Shown here: piece after piece, positions 32,484 to 41,916 of the stretch
How the letters are laid out: each line of letters starts with the position of its first letter
Position numbering within the stretch: position 1 is the first letter of the stretch
From: Sphingobacterium wenxiniae
GTDB taxonomy: Bacteria; Bacteroidota; Bacteroidia; Sphingobacteriales; Sphingobacteriaceae
Direction of reading: 5' to 3'
DNA: 64,000 nucleotides
Assembly (NCBI RefSeq): GCF_900116225.1
Contig: NZ_FOZZ01000013.1
Location: forward strand, 1-64,000
Position numbers and translations under genes: made by a program
Notes under the pieces: model-generated
The model's input: only the letters and a program-made list of their open reading frames with translations
Told to the model about the DNA's origin: nothing
The model's database searches: none

Positions 32484-33152
32484 ATGAGCTTAGATAAATT
32501 TCTACAAGACGGGCAAGACCCTAAAATCGTGGAAAAAATCCATGATAAGATTATTGACATGCTTACTACCGGAGAGTTTATCCAATATATTGCCGTACAA
32601 AAAAAACCGGCCGTCACATTATTGCCGGATAGCATCACGGTAAGCAACAAACGGATTTTCCTCTGTGAATTCACCAAACTTGGTTTAGCAACCAACTTTG
32701 AGATTTTCTCCTGGAACGATATTAAGGATATTGCTTTCAAAGAGGAGATTTTCGGTTCGAAGGTGACGGTGATCCCTTTCACTGGGGAAAACCTAACCAT
32801 CGATTATATTCCTAAAGTGCAGGCGCGCAAGCTTTACCAAATCATCAAAGATGCATTGGAAAACAAAAACAACCCACACTTTATAACAGAAGTTGAAAAA
32901 CCAGCCTTTGTCAGCCCAGTTGAGGAGATTATAGAAGAGGAAATCATCGAAGAACCGGCTATAGAATTGACCATTGACTCCCCTATTCAAGAGGAGCAAG
33001 AGAGCTTTACAGTTCTTTCCGCAGAGCCGATTACTAAGGAAGAAGACGAACTTACAGCAAAATTGAAAAAGCTTAAAACGCTCTATGATCGTCAATTAAT
33101 CACGCAATCAGAATACGAAAGCAAAAAAGCTGAATTATTATCCCAACTGTAA
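32484..33152 (+). CDS. PH-like domain protein with SHOCT tail
   Basis: A 222-residue cytoplasmic protein. The start ATG 32484 (MSLDKFLQDGQDPKIVEKI) is favoured over an in-frame codon at 32439 that would read through repeat sequence. Residues about 40-125 resemble a bacterial PH domain (ITVSNKRIFLCEF ... FEIFSWNDIKDIAFKEEIFG). A Glu-rich linker follows, then a C-terminal SHOCT motif (residues about 190-222, KLKTLYDRQLITQSEYESKKAELL). SHOCT domains are short oligomerisation modules. The function is unknown. It ends 7 bp before lnt. Confidence 0.75.
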   Translation: MSLDKFLQDGQDPKIVEKIHDKIIDMLTTGEFIQYIAVQKKPAVTLLPDSITVSNKRIFLCEFTKLGLATNFEIFSWNDIKDIAFKEEIFGSKVTVIPFTGENLTIDYIPKVQARKLYQIIKDALENKNNPHFITEVEKPAFVSPVEEIIEEEIIEEPAIELTIDSPIQEEQESFTVLSAEPITKEEDELTAKLKKLKTLYDRQLITQSEYESKKAELLSQL

Positions 33153-33159
33153 TACGATA

Positions 33160-34791
33160 GTGAAGAATAATTATCTACTGGCACTTTTAAGTGCCTTTTT
33201 ATTGTGGGTAGCATGGCCACCTATCCCCTATACGAGTCCAATCTTACTGATTGCTTTTGTTCCGCTTTTGATGGCTGTAGAGCAGACCATGCGCGGATCG
33301 TACAGCAGAAAAGGCCGTAAAATATTCTGGCTGAGCTTTCTTACGGGATTTGTCTGGAATACAGCGTCCATTTATTGGGTGTACAACGCCATGAATGCCT
33401 TCTTGCCTCCGCATGTATCTCTTCTGATATCGCTCATCCCATTTGCCTTAGCACCTTTCCTAATGGCTACGGCATTCCGACTTTACTACCAACTGCGCAA
33501 ACGCTATTCCATCGCCACAAGCTTCTTAGGACTGGTTTCCTTTTGGGTAGCTTATGAGTACTTACATCAGAGCTGGGATTTAGCGTTCCCTTGGATGACC
33601 TTGGGCAATGGTTTTGCAAATTTCCACCAGCTTATCCAATGGTACAGTGTGACGGGAGTTTATGGGGGAACAGTGTGGATTTGGCTTACCAATATCTTTT
33701 TGTTTTTGCTGATATGGCAGAAACGCCAAGACATTCAAGCCATTAATCCCAAAAGGCTCATGATTGGAACTGTTGTAGCTATTGTTTTACCTATCGGGGT
33801 ATCGCTTATTCAATATATGCGCTTCGAAGAGCATACCAATCCTTCAGAAGTCGTAGTCGTACAGCCAAACATTGACCCCTATGGTAAATTCGGCTATATC
33901 ACTCCGGAAGAACAACTATACATTTTAATTGACCTCTCGAGAACAGTTGGTAAATCCAACACCGAATTTTTCATCTGGCCAGAGACTGCGATTTCTGCCT
34001 CCAACCGCATCAACGAAGATGAGTTCAGAGCCTATCCGGCTTACGAAAACGTATTGAGCTTTTTAGACGGATACAAAAACGGCAATGTACTTTCGGGAAT
34101 TGAAAGCTATAAAATATATAACGTTCAAAGAACACATACTGCGCGAGCCTTTGGCAACAATATGTTTGTGGATTCATTCAATGCCGCTGTCCTTATAGAC
34201 GATTCTAGCAAACTGCAATTTTACCATAAGTCAAAATTGGTCCCCGGTGCAGAGCAATTACCTTTTGGTGAAGCACTGGCCTTTATGAAACCTTTGTTTG
34301 CGCATTTCGGAGGTACTACCGGAGGCTATGGTAGCCAGGAAGAGCCTTCTGTTCTTTATTCAGCCAGTGGCATCGGTGCTGCACCGGTTATTTGCTACGA
34401 ATCCATTTGGGGCAATTATGTTGCGGAATACGTTAGAAAGGGAGCACAATTTATTGCTATCGTGACGAATGACGGTTGGTGGGGCAATACCTCGGGCAAG
34501 GATCAGCACCTGCTTTATGCCAAATTGCGCGCCATTGAGAACCGTCGCTGGATAGCACGTTCTGCCAACACAGGTATCTCGGGCTTTATCAATCAACGTG
34601 GGGATATTGTACAGCGAACAAAATGGTGGGAACCGACAGCCATCAGTCAAGAAATCAATCTCAATGAAGATCTGACTTTCTACACCCGATTCGGTGATTT
34701 ATTTACGTATCTATTCCTGTTGACAGGCGTATACACTGTTTTTCTTTTGGTGAAGCCAAAGAAGAAAGTTTTTGTGGACAAAAAGAAATAG
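33160..34791 (+). CDS. lnt: Apolipoprotein N-acyltransferase
   Basis: A 543-residue inner-membrane enzyme that adds the third acyl chain to lipoproteins. About six N-terminal membrane helices, then a nitrilase-type domain (about 220-500) with the catalytic triad visible: Glu in FFIWPETAIS, Lys in YHKSKLVPGAEQLPFGE and Cys in APVICYESIWG. A final membrane helix lies at LFTYLFLLTGVYTVFLLV. The start codon is GTG at 33160; ATG is absent nearby and the protein begins directly with the first helix. It follows the PH/SHOCT gene by 7 bp and is followed by the cysteine desulfurase. Confidence 0.93.
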   Translation: MKNNYLLALLSAFLLWVAWPPIPYTSPILLIAFVPLLMAVEQTMRGSYSRKGRKIFWLSFLTGFVWNTASIYWVYNAMNAFLPPHVSLLISLIPFALAPFLMATAFRLYYQLRKRYSIATSFLGLVSFWVAYEYLHQSWDLAFPWMTLGNGFANFHQLIQWYSVTGVYGGTVWIWLTNIFLFLLIWQKRQDIQAINPKRLMIGTVVAIVLPIGVSLIQYMRFEEHTNPSEVVVVQPNIDPYGKFGYITPEEQLYILIDLSRTVGKSNTEFFIWPETAISASNRINEDEFRAYPAYENVLSFLDGYKNGNVLSGIESYKIYNVQRTHTARAFGNNMFVDSFNAAVLIDDSSKLQFYHKSKLVPGAEQLPFGEALAFMKPLFAHFGGTTGGYGSQEEPSVLYSASGIGAAPVICYESIWGNYVAEYVRKGAQFIAIVTNDGWWGNTSGKDQHLLYAKLRAIENRRWIARSANTGISGFINQRGDIVQRTKWWEPTAISQEINLNEDLTFYTRFGDLFTYLFLLTGVYTVFLLVKPKKKVFVDKKK

Positions 34792-34797
34792 AATAGT

Positions 34798-34805
34798 TAA
34801 TTTTG
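34798..34805 (+). promoter_or_regulatory. TAnnTTTG box abutting the cysteine desulfurase gene
   Basis: TAATTTTG starts 7 bp after the lnt stop and ends 5 bases before ATG 34811. A TTTG at 34771-34774 is 23 bp upstream, slightly longer than usual spacing. The gene can thus be transcribed separately from lnt. Confidence 0.5.
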
Positions 34806-34810
34806 CGCCC

Positions 34811-35944
34811 ATGCAAGTATATTTAGACAATGCCGCTACAACGCCTATAGATCCTGAGGTTATACAAGTGATGACCGAAACCATGCAAGAAAGTTTCGGA
34901 AATCCTTCATCCATACATTCGCACGGACGTCAGGTAAAGACGATTGTAGAGAAAGCCCGCAAAACAGTAGCTACTCTGCTCAAAGCTTCGCCTTCGGAGA
35001 TTTTCTTCACTTCCGGCGGAACGGAAGCGGACAACATGGCTATTGTACGTTCCATCGTTGACTTAGGTATCACCCATGCTATTTCATCACCTTTGGAGCA
35101 CCATGCGGTTTTACATACGCTTGAGGAGCAGGAGAAACTTGGTCGAATACAATTAGACTTCGTACACCTTGATCCTCAGGGAAATATAGATCTGACGCAT
35201 CTTCGTGAGCTTCTGGCAAATAATCCCAGAACACTTGTCTCTTTAATGCATGCCAACAACGAGATTGGAAACTTAACAGACATCAAACAAGTCGGTGAGA
35301 TTTGCAAAGAGTTTAATGCTGTATTTCATTCGGACACCGTACAGACCATGGGACATTATGTACATGACCTTTCGGACTTGCATGTAGACTTCATCACCGG
35401 AGCAGCACATAAATTTCACGGCCCTAAAGGTGTGGGCTTCATTTATATCAATGGCCGCAACAAGATAAAACCATTGCTATATGGCGGTGCACAGGAACGC
35501 AATATGCGTGGTGGAACCGAAAACGTTTATGGTATTGTTGGCTTAGCGAAGGCATTGGAACTGTGCTACCAAGAGATGGAAGAGCATCAGCAACATATCC
35601 AAGGTTTGAAAGATTATATGAAGGTTGAACTATCAAAAGCGATTCCAGACGTTTGCTTTAATGGCAATATAGATGCCGACAATTCATTGTACACGGTATT
35701 AAATGTTTCCTTACCTTGTACACATATTGCAGACATGCTTTTATTCAGCTTAGACATCGCTGGTATTTCTGCGTCGGGCGGCAGTGCATGCAGCTCTGGT
35801 TCAGAGATCGGAAGCCATGTATTAAAAGCGTTGGACTGCAACCCGACTCGTCCATCCGTCCGCTTCTCTTTCAGCAAATACAACACGAAAGAAGAAATCG
35901 ACTTCACGGTAAAAACCGTAAAAGAGCTTTGCGTTGGTGTATAA
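34811..35944 (+). CDS. Cysteine desulfurase (IscS/NifS type)
   Basis: A 377-residue PLP enzyme releasing sulfur from cysteine for Fe-S cluster assembly or tRNA thiolation. Start ATG 34811 (MQVYLDNAATTPIDPEV) is the standard N-terminus. PLP lysine lies in FITGAAHKFHGPKG, the conserved His in SSPLEHHAVLHT and the mobile-loop catalytic Cys in ASGGSACSSGSEIGSHVL. No iscU or other Fe-S gene is adjacent. Confidence 0.92.
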   Translation: MQVYLDNAATTPIDPEVIQVMTETMQESFGNPSSIHSHGRQVKTIVEKARKTVATLLKASPSEIFFTSGGTEADNMAIVRSIVDLGITHAISSPLEHHAVLHTLEEQEKLGRIQLDFVHLDPQGNIDLTHLRELLANNPRTLVSLMHANNEIGNLTDIKQVGEICKEFNAVFHSDTVQTMGHYVHDLSDLHVDFITGAAHKFHGPKGVGFIYINGRNKIKPLLYGGAQERNMRGGTENVYGIVGLAKALELCYQEMEEHQQHIQGLKDYMKVELSKAIPDVCFNGNIDADNSLYTVLNVSLPCTHIADMLLFSLDIAGISASGGSACSSGSEIGSHVLKALDCNPTRPSVRFSFSKYNTKEEIDFTVKTVKELCVGV

Positions 35945-35948
35945 AAAT

Positions 35949-35984
35949 AAAAAAGATGAGGCACTAAAAAGCCTCATCTTTTTT
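35949..35984. terminator. Bidirectional terminator between convergent genes
   Basis: AAAAAAGATGAGGC (35949-35962) and GCCTCATCTTTTTT (35971-35984) around loop ACTAAAAA. It serves the cysteine desulfurase (plus) and the antiporter gene (minus). Confidence 0.92.
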
Positions 35985-36966
35985 ATACCCTAAAAACCCA
36001 CAGTGACACCAAATAAGCCACATACAGTCCTACAAAAGTAATCCCTTCGGTTCTTGAAACCATCTGGTCGGATTTAAATACAGGATAGCACACTATAGCA
36101 ACCAAAGCTGCCAAAGGCAAATCAAACCATAGAATATCTTTTGAAACGTGGATACCGTTAGGAGTAAATATAGCGGTAACGCCTAAGATGATAAAAATAT
36201 TGATAATACTACTCCCTAATAAGTTTCCTATAGCTACATCGCGGTCATTCTTAATTGTAGATACAATAGTCGTGGCCAATTCTGGTGCAGAAGTGCCTAT
36301 GGCGATAATGGTCAATCCAATAAGCGCATCACTCATCCCAAAATAACGCGCAATATCCGTTGCGCCTTCTACCAATTTCTCTGCCCCGTAAATCGTGGCG
36401 ATGATACCGCAGAACAAAAGCATAAAATTCCAAGTCCATACCTGCACATCTTTCTTTTCCTTTGCAGACACCGTTTCAAATTCATCCTGAAACTCACGTT
36501 GCACATGTGCAGGCTCACGTTTACTATGCCTAACGATAAGTATAAGGTAGATTATCCCAAGCCCTATCATCAAAGCTCCATCACCCCAGCCCAAACTGCC
36601 GTCCAAAGACAGCAACAACAGAACAATCGCTGCAAGAATCATGGTATACATTTCAATCTTGATACTTTTTAAATTGAGTATTAAAGGGCGTATAGCAGCA
36701 CTTAACCCTAAAATAAAAAGTATATTTACCAAGTTCGTGCCCGCAATATTCCCAACGGCAATATCCCCAGATCCTTCCCCTATAGCAGTCAGTCCGACAG
36801 CTAATTCAGGTAGACTTGTACCTATAGAAACAACAGTGAGACCTATGACAATTGGTTTAATACGGAGGAGTATCGCTATTTTAGAAGCTCCTTTCAATAA
36901 AATATTTGCTCCAACCGTAATCACGATCAATCCAAATAAAAAAGTCAAAACTGCACTTATGCTCAT
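35983..36966 (-). CDS. Calcium/sodium antiporter (YrbG/CaCA family)
   Basis: A 327-residue membrane protein with two inverted-topology halves of about five helices each. The alpha-repeat motifs are clear: GLTVVSIGTSLPELAVGLTA (first half) and GLTIIAIGTSAPELATTIVST (second half), each followed by a GNxxGTN or GNLLGSS signature. It exports Ca2+ in exchange for Na+ or H+. It is divergent from a Ca2+-type P-ATPase gene at 37110, with 143 bp between them. Confidence 0.92.
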   Translation of the reverse strand: MSISAVLTFLFGLIVITVGANILLKGASKIAILLRIKPIVIGLTVVSIGTSLPELAVGLTAIGEGSGDIAVGNIAGTNLVNILFILGLSAAIRPLILNLKSIKIEMYTMILAAIVLLLLSLDGSLGWGDGALMIGLGIIYLILIVRHSKREPAHVQREFQDEFETVSAKEKKDVQVWTWNFMLLFCGIIATIYGAEKLVEGATDIARYFGMSDALIGLTIIAIGTSAPELATTIVSTIKNDRDVAIGNLLGSSIINIFIILGVTAIFTPNGIHVSKDILWFDLPLAALVAIVCYPVFKSDQMVSRTEGITFVGLYVAYLVSLWVFRV

Positions 36967-37109
36967 ATTAATATGCTCTCAGGTTGTACTACAAATATCT
37001 TATTTTGGAACAAAAAAACACATACAAACCCTTCAAAATGACCATAATCACATTTTCTACTCCAACCTTTTCTTATCTTTAACAAACGAAACACACAGAA
37101 CAGACACAG

Positions 37110-39791
37110 ATGGCGAAACCAACAGAAGCTAAACAAAACGAAACACTTTATCACACAATTCCCCTATCCGAGCTTACGCAAACTTTAAAAACCAACCCCA
37201 CTTCAGGGCTATCGGAAACTGAAGTACAATCGAGACTCTCCACTTATGGCAAAAACCAGCTCAAAGGTGAAACCCGAAAATCCATATTCCGCCTATTTAT
37301 TGCGCAGTTGCAAGATGCACTGATTTATGTATTATTTGCTGCAGTAATTATAACGGTGTTCATGGGTGAATACATCGACGGCATTATCATTACAGCTGTG
37401 ATTCTTATCAATGCGACCTTAGGCGTAGTGCAGGAAGTCAGGGCAGGAAATGCTATAGAAGCATTACGCAAAATGGCCTCTCCCAGAGCTTTGGTCCGGC
37501 GGGATGGTCAAGTAAAGGAAGTCAACTCCGAAGATATTGTTCCGGGTGATATTGTCGTACTGGATGCCGGACGCTACATCCCTGCCGACCTTCGCCTTGT
37601 TGAAGCCGTCAACCTACAAATCGATGAATCCGCACTTACGGGCGAATCCGTTGCTGTGACAAAAGAGGCCGACGCCACATTTACCGAAGAATATATTCCG
37701 CTTGGTGACCGTACCAACCTGGCGTATATGTCCACCTTGGTCACCTACGGTCGCGGAACAGGCGTCGTAACCGGAACGGGATTGCAAACTGAGGTCGGCA
37801 AAATTGCAAATATCCTCAGTCAGGACGATGAAACAAAAACACCTTTAGAAATCAGGCTGAATCAATTGGGCAAGACACTGGGAAAAGCTGCGTTGGCAAT
37901 CTGTGTACTGATCTTCGTTATTTCCTTCTTTCAGGGCAGGGATTTGGCGGAGATGTTCCTGACTTCCGTTTCCTTAGCCGTTGCAGCTATTCCTGAAGGG
38001 TTAGCTGCCATTGTAGCGGTCGTCCTTTCCATCGGTGTCACGAAAATGGCCAAGCAAAATGCCATTATCAAACGTCTTCCTGCTGTCGAAACACTGGGTT
38101 CGGTCAATATCGTGTGTTCCGATAAAACAGGGACTTTGACACAGAACAAAATGACTGTGCAGGAGTTTTTCAACTTCACGGACAAGCACAAAAAAGTGTC
38201 TGAATCTACCGACTTATCAGTTGATGGAATATTGTTATCTGAAGCGATGGTCTTGTCTTCAGATGCTACGCTGGAGAATGACGAAGGCACAGGCGACCCT
38301 ACTGAAATCGCCCTGCTGCAATTAGCCGACGATTTAAAAATAGACCGCAAAACATTGCTTGCAGAAGCGCCGAGAATAGATGAACGGGCATTTGATTCCG
38401 ACAGAAAAATGATGTCCACTTTTCATCAACAGAATGGACAATATGTCGTTTATACCAAAGGTGCTATTGACCGTTTGATTTTGAAGTGCAAATATGTTCT
38501 GGAGGATGGAGAAATCATTCCAATGACCGAAACCCACAAGAAACTGATTTCGGACGCTGCAGACACCATGTCAAACAAAGCCTTGCGAACGTTGGCTGCA
38601 GCCTACAAACCGATGGATAAACAGATACCAGCTGAACACTTCGAAAAGGATTTGGTAATGATTGGAGTTGTCGGTATGATTGATCCACCTCGTGAGGAAG
38701 TGAAAGATGCGATCTCAATCGCTAAAGAGGCTGGCATTACTACGGTTATGATTACTGGCGATCATAAGAATACTGCACTTGCCATTGCCAAGGAATTAGG
38801 TATTGCATCTGACTTGTCCGAAGCGACAAGCGGAGCAGCCATCAACCACATGACACAAGCAGAACTAGAATCCCACATTCAGGAGTACAAGGTATTTGCG
38901 CGGGTTTCTCCAGAGCACAAAGTCAACATTGTCAAAGCTTTCAAATCAAAAGGCAATATCGTGTCCATGACCGGCGACGGCGTAAACGATGCGCCCTCTC
39001 TCAATGCTGCTGACATCGGTGTAGCAATGGGGATTGAAGGTACAGATGTTGCCAAAAATGCATCAGATATGATTTTAGCAGATGATAATTTTTCAACTAT
39101 TATCAGTGCCATCGAGCAAGGAAGAAACATTTATAACAACATTAAAAAATCAGTCATTTTTCTATTAGCTTGTAACGTCGGCGAGGTAATTACTATGTTA
39201 ATCGCCATTATCGCTGGCTTACCTGTCCCACTGATTGCAACTCAGCTGCTCTGGATAAATCTAGTGACCGATACCTTACCTGCTGTAGCTTTGGGAATGG
39301 ATCCTGGAAACCCGGATGTGATGAAAGAAAAACCACGCACAACAAACGAGAATTTCTTTTCTCACGGTGCAGGCAAGCGGGTTATTCTTGCAGGCACCTT
39401 CATTGGTATATTGACCATAGTTGCATTTGCCGCAGGGTATTATATACACGGCTATAGTCCTTTTGCCAATACTATTCCCGAAGAAGTTCATGAATATGCA
39501 CGCACTTTGGCTTTTTTGACCATCATCGCCTGTCAGCTACTCTATTCATTCAGTTTCCGACATGAATACAAATCTATATTTAAGATTGGCTTTTTTTCAA
39601 ATGTATACCTTTTCGGAGCAGTTCTTATAGGATTCGGATTACAATTTTTGGTTCTTTATATTCCGTTCATGGCAGAGGCTTTCAAATTACAAGCGCTGGG
39701 GGTGAAAGAATGGGGACTCGTTATGAGCCTAAGCCTGTCATTATTATTGGGAGATGAAATAATAAAACTCGTTATAAGGCGTGGTAAATAA
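37110..39791 (+). CDS. P-type Ca2+-transporting ATPase (P2 type)
   Basis: An 893-residue cation pump. The N-terminal cation-ATPase domain (HTIPLSELTQTLKTNPTSGLS) is followed by the actuator domain with TGES (ALTGESVAV), helix M4 with PEGLAAIVAVVLSIGV (calcium-type PEGL), the phosphorylation site CSDKTGTLTQNK, hinge TGDGVNDAPSLNAADIG and about six C-terminal helices. The set fits SERCA/PMCA-like bacterial Ca2+ ATPases. It is divergent from a Ca2+/Na+ antiporter. Confidence 0.93.
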   Translation: MAKPTEAKQNETLYHTIPLSELTQTLKTNPTSGLSETEVQSRLSTYGKNQLKGETRKSIFRLFIAQLQDALIYVLFAAVIITVFMGEYIDGIIITAVILINATLGVVQEVRAGNAIEALRKMASPRALVRRDGQVKEVNSEDIVPGDIVVLDAGRYIPADLRLVEAVNLQIDESALTGESVAVTKEADATFTEEYIPLGDRTNLAYMSTLVTYGRGTGVVTGTGLQTEVGKIANILSQDDETKTPLEIRLNQLGKTLGKAALAICVLIFVISFFQGRDLAEMFLTSVSLAVAAIPEGLAAIVAVVLSIGVTKMAKQNAIIKRLPAVETLGSVNIVCSDKTGTLTQNKMTVQEFFNFTDKHKKVSESTDLSVDGILLSEAMVLSSDATLENDEGTGDPTEIALLQLADDLKIDRKTLLAEAPRIDERAFDSDRKMMSTFHQQNGQYVVYTKGAIDRLILKCKYVLEDGEIIPMTETHKKLISDAADTMSNKALRTLAAAYKPMDKQIPAEHFEKDLVMIGVVGMIDPPREEVKDAISIAKEAGITTVMITGDHKNTALAIAKELGIASDLSEATSGAAINHMTQAELESHIQEYKVFARVSPEHKVNIVKAFKSKGNIVSMTGDGVNDAPSLNAADIGVAMGIEGTDVAKNASDMILADDNFSTIISAIEQGRNIYNNIKKSVIFLLACNVGEVITMLIAIIAGLPVPLIATQLLWINLVTDTLPAVALGMDPGNPDVMKEKPRTTNENFFSHGAGKRVILAGTFIGILTIVAFAAGYYIHGYSPFANTIPEEVHEYARTLAFLTIIACQLLYSFSFRHEYKSIFKIGFFSNVYLFGAVLIGFGLQFLVLYIPFMAEAFKLQALGVKEWGLVMSLSLSLLLGDEIIKLVIRRGK

Positions 39792-39798
39792 TTGTTTT

Positions 39799-39837
39799 TT
39801 GTTTGCGCTGTTCTTTCAATAGGCAGCGCAAACAAAT
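39799..39837. terminator. Bidirectional terminator after the P-type ATPase gene
   Basis: TTTGTTTGCGCTG (39799-39811) pairs with CAGCGCAAACAAA (39825-39837). It sits between the ATPase stop and the convergent NlpE-like gene. Confidence 0.85.
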
Positions 39838-39838
39838 T

Positions 39839-40255
39839 TTATTGCAGCAATTTCAGAACATAACGTTCTGCTAGATTTCCTTTGATTTCGCTACCGGATA
39901 AATCTAACTGGCGTAATTGTCCCTGTTCTACTTTATAGCGATAGTCTATCCCCTCCAAGCCTAGTTCGTCTTCTTCCAAAGACCATTTCCCCTGCTTAGA
40001 GAAGGCATCTATATCTTTCCCAACATACACATATTCAAGCTTATATTGATTATCGGGTTCTAAGGTCAGAACTGTGGCTATTGCTTCGCAATCTGCACAA
40101 GGCAGGTCCCCTTTATATACACCCAACAGCTTGTTTTCTGTTATCTTTCCAAATTTACTCCCGTCCGTACTTGCATTTTGACGTGTATTCACACAGCCCA
40201 ACACTATCCCGAGCATTACCAAAATTCCACTAAAATATCCAACTAATCGCATCAC
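39839..40255 (-). CDS. NlpE N-terminal domain lipoprotein
   Basis: A 138-residue lipoprotein (lipobox VLGC, Cys21). The NlpE-type N-domain is recognised by LLGVYKGDLPCADCEAIATVLTL with the CxxC pair and QYKLEYVYVGKD. In E. coli NlpE senses surface adhesion and lipoprotein/copper stress; this protein is only the N-terminal half-type. The role here is unknown. It is alone on the minus strand apart from the TPR-like gene 64 bp upstream. Confidence 0.78.
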   Translation of the reverse strand: MMRLVGYFSGILVMLGIVLGCVNTRQNASTDGSKFGKITENKLLGVYKGDLPCADCEAIATVLTLEPDNQYKLEYVYVGKDIDAFSKQGKWSLEEDELGLEGIDYRYKVEQGQLRQLDLSGSEIKGNLAERYVLKLLQ

Positions 40256-40319
40256 ATATTCAATATGGCTATCCTGTGCAAAAAGAATACCATAAATCGC
40301 TGGTTAACATTTCTTAGCA

Positions 40320-40655
40320 TTAATCGTCCCAATCATCCTCATCTTCACCCAAAGCTTGTTTATATGCAGACTGCAATTCACCATAAGCGTGCCTGTTTCT
40401 CATGCGTTGTGCTACATCCATGCCTTTTTCATAAATCCGGAGAGCCTGCTCTGTTTCCCTCTGTCCTTCCAGAAATTTCGCAAAATGATAATAAGTACCT
40501 ACATAGTCCTCATGTTGCGTTATCAAATCAAGAAAACCTTCCCTTGTTTTATCTGTATCCCCCATTTTTCTGTATTCCATAGTCAATGCATATTTCAAAA
40601 ACGGATCGTTTGGGCTATCTTTTAAAAATTGCAACAGTTCTTCAATTCTATTCAT
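40320..40655 (-). CDS. Small tetratricopeptide-like protein
   Basis: A 111-residue helical protein with two TPR-like units (PFLKYALTMEYRKMGDTDKT, YVGTYYHFAKFLEGQRETEQAL) and an acidic end (LGEDEDDWDD). No signal peptide. Such proteins are common and poorly studied in Bacteroidota; a scaffold role is the usual assumption. Confidence 0.65.
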   Translation of the reverse strand: MNRIEELLQFLKDSPNDPFLKYALTMEYRKMGDTDKTREGFLDLITQHEDYVGTYYHFAKFLEGQRETEQALRIYEKGMDVAQRMRNRHAYGELQSAYKQALGEDEDDWDD

Positions 40656-41158
40656 GCTTCTGTAATTGTGCTGACTGCAAAAGTACTAAGAAATTAGTAT
40701 CATTTTGAGGGAATAGGCGTGTACAGGGTAAATGCATCATAAATTGTTTTTTAATGGGTTTGTGTTGAGAGAAAACGGAGGATTCTATTAGACAGTTTTT
40801 TATGTTGCCCAGATCCCGAAGGCTTTCGCTTTGGCGTCAAGAGTAAGTGTACCTGCATCATTATCCTCTCCCCAGCCCTCTCCCTCGTCAGAGCCGAGGC
40901 ACAGCAAAGGAGAGGGAGAGTATAGTTTGCTACCTGATCGACAACCATATTTTTAATTTGCTACACAAAAATTACTATGCTTGCATAGAAAATGACATTT
41001 ACTTGACGCTCCATAGCGTATTATCGCTGCGTATAGCTTGGATTTACTTCAAAAAAACAATAGGTTTGTGAGAGACAGATAGACATAACAAACGTATAGG
41101 GAACATACAGCACAAGTACCCCTATACACATTTATCACCTTTATAAAAACGATGTATT
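40656..41158. other. Non-coding region with repeat remnants before etfB
   Basis: No credible gene. At 40791-40840 lies sequence that looks like part of a dispersed element, and at 40863-40922 an inverted element with CCTCTCC... / ...GGAGAGGGAGAG arms around a 20-30 bp centre. Between about 40950 and 41158 the DNA is AT-rich and should hold the etf promoter; I cannot place a clear TAnnTTTG box. Confidence 0.5.
40863..40922. repeat. Inverted repeat with CTCTCCC / GGGAGAG arms
   Basis: The pyrimidine arm (CCTCTCCCCAGCCCTCTCCC) and the purine arm (GGAGAGGGAGAG) form an imperfect long hairpin. It appears once in the window and resembles a genome-wide dispersed element in structure. Confidence 0.5.
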
Positions 41159-41899
41159 ATGATGAAAATATTAGTTTGTATCAGTCAGGTGCCAGACACC
41201 ACATCCAAAATAACCTTCACGGACAACAACACAGCTTTTAACACGGCTGGCATACAGTTTATCATCAATCCTTACGATGAGATTGCCTTATCAAAAGCCG
41301 TAGAACTGGCAGAAGGCGGCCAGGGCAATGTTACCGTTATTCACGTAGGGGAAGCTGCTTCCGATGCAACGATCCGTAAGGCATTGGCGATCGGTGCGTA
41401 TGAGGCTGTCCGTGTGGACGCTGTTCCACGTGATGCTTGGTTTGTTGCCAACCAGATTGCGAACTACGCGAAAGAACAGTCCTTTGACCTCATCTTGACA
41501 GGCCGTGAGTCTATTGATTATAATGGAGTGCAGGTTGGCAGTTATATAGCTGAACTACTAGGGATCCCATCAATAGCTATCGCAAAGAAAATTGAAATAA
41601 ACGGCACTGAAGCCACCATCGACCGTGAAATAGAAGGGGGCAAAGAAGTACTAAGCGTATCCTTACCTATCGTCATAGGAGCTGCAGAGGGCGTAGCTGA
41701 GCCTAAAATCCCAAACATGCGAGGCATTATGGGAGCTAGAAGCAAACCGCTCCAAGTTATCTCTCCTATAGATGTTCCTGTCCTCTCGACAATTAAGCAA
41801 TACGAATCGCCTGCACCTCGTGGTGCTGTAAAGTTGATAGAGCCAGACAATGTTGCTCAATTAGTCGAACTGTTGCATAGTGAAGCCAAAGTTATTTAA
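41159..41899 (+). CDS. etfB: Electron transfer flavoprotein beta subunit
   Basis: A 246-residue subunit that binds AMP and part of FAD in the ETF heterodimer, passing electrons from acyl-CoA dehydrogenases. MKILVCISQVPDTTSKI at the start, VTVIHVGEAASDATIRKALAIGAYEAVRV in the middle and IPNMRGIMGARSKPL near the end are typical. Two adjacent ATGs (41159, 41162) exist; the second gives the standard MKILVC start. It is followed by etfA after 17 bp. Confidence 0.93.
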   Translation: MMKILVCISQVPDTTSKITFTDNNTAFNTAGIQFIINPYDEIALSKAVELAEGGQGNVTVIHVGEAASDATIRKALAIGAYEAVRVDAVPRDAWFVANQIANYAKEQSFDLILTGRESIDYNGVQVGSYIAELLGIPSIAIAKKIEINGTEATIDREIEGGKEVLSVSLPIVIGAAEGVAEPKIPNMRGIMGARSKPLQVISPIDVPVLSTIKQYESPAPRGAVKLIEPDNVAQLVELLHSEAKVI

Positions 41900-41916
41900 T
41901 CCCTAAAAAGAATCTT

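Noticed and set aside
40751-40948. Minus-strand 65-codon frame before etfB
   Set aside because: It reads through dispersed repeat sequence and has no conserved pattern.
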